Assembly (NCBI GenBank): GCA_016718345.1
Contig: JADKDN010000005.1
Span: forward strand, 185,703-249,702
DNA length: 64,000 bases
DNA from: Flavobacterium sp.
GTDB lineage: Bacteria; Bacteroidota; Bacteroidia; Flavobacteriales; Flavobacteriaceae
Reading direction: 5' to 3'
The position numbers were made by a program, and so were the translations under genes. The notes under the pieces are model-generated. The model had not been told where the DNA came from and ran no database searches. It saw only the letters and a list, made by a program, of their open reading frames with translations. Positions 63,962 through 64,000 of the stretch are shown here, piece by piece. Positions within the stretch are counted from its first letter, which is position 1. Each line of letters starts with the position of its first letter.

Positions 63962-64000
63962 AAGTAATTTATTGATTATGGTTTTTCAAGCGTTTCTGCC

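Overview
The window looks like chromosomal DNA from a Flavobacterium-like member of the Bacteroidota. It is AT-rich and carries proteins with type IX secretion (T9SS) C-terminal signals of both type A and type B. It has lineage-restricted families (DUF6048, DUF6452, DUF6095, DUF2911), Bacteroidota-type promoter boxes (TAnnTTTG) and a tRNA without an encoded CCA. No plasmid, phage or CRISPR locus is visible.

Layout. 1-1.4 kb: 3' end of a GH13 alpha-amylase. 1.4-8 kb: three tandem, partly broken paralogues of a secreted leucine-rich-repeat/T9SS protein. 8-14.2 kb: minus-strand housekeeping run (TrmH/SpoU RNA methyltransferase, RelA/SpoT, Fur, PurA, NhaA). 14.2-18 kb: a T9SS type B protein, a FemAB/GNAT-like acyltransferase and a Wzx-type flippase. 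18-23 kb: small envelope proteins and a two-component system surrounded by repeated dyads. 23-28.2 kb: a PhyH dioxygenase plus sugar isomerase operon, then a small mobile-element scar in which an IS3-like element truncates a Fic gene. 28.2-31.5 kb: a Qnr-like pentapeptide protein divergent from a VWA/AAA+ pair whose ATPase seems to have lost its Walker A. 31.5-36 kb: tRNA-Arg(ACG), small proteins, an MFS transporter, a decayed TatD gene, an HMA-AraC regulator and a 41-residue Cys-rich peptide. 36-41 kb: TcdA, a HAD phosphatase, a photolyase-SDR-SRPBCC operon and a DUF2911 protein. 41-46 kb: sodium:solute symporter, mini-membrane protein and large PIG-L deacetylase. 46-49 kb: Maf, UbiA, KdsC-like and DUF2520. 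49-56 kb: small stress or hypothetical genes, TerC, a second pentapeptide protein and MurQ. 55.7-64 kb: DUF433/DUF5615 toxin-antitoxin pair, ZIP transporter, RNA methyltransferases, the RlmD-DUF6452-DUF6048 block, a histidine kinase, a degenerate 21-bp repeat and an FKBP isomerase.

Reading quality matters here. More than twenty genes, including essential purA, are split by one- or two-base changes, nearly all losses in homopolymers. Adding the base restores a full-length family protein. This looks like residual long-read assembly error rather than decay, so I annotate these as single genes with the suspected position. A second class of lesion is different and may be real: the Fic truncation, the TatD remnant, the nonsense codon and mosaic joins in the LRR array, a 14-bp tandem duplication, and an in-frame loss of the Walker A segment. 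Statements about expected family sequence come from memory of the families; no search was run.
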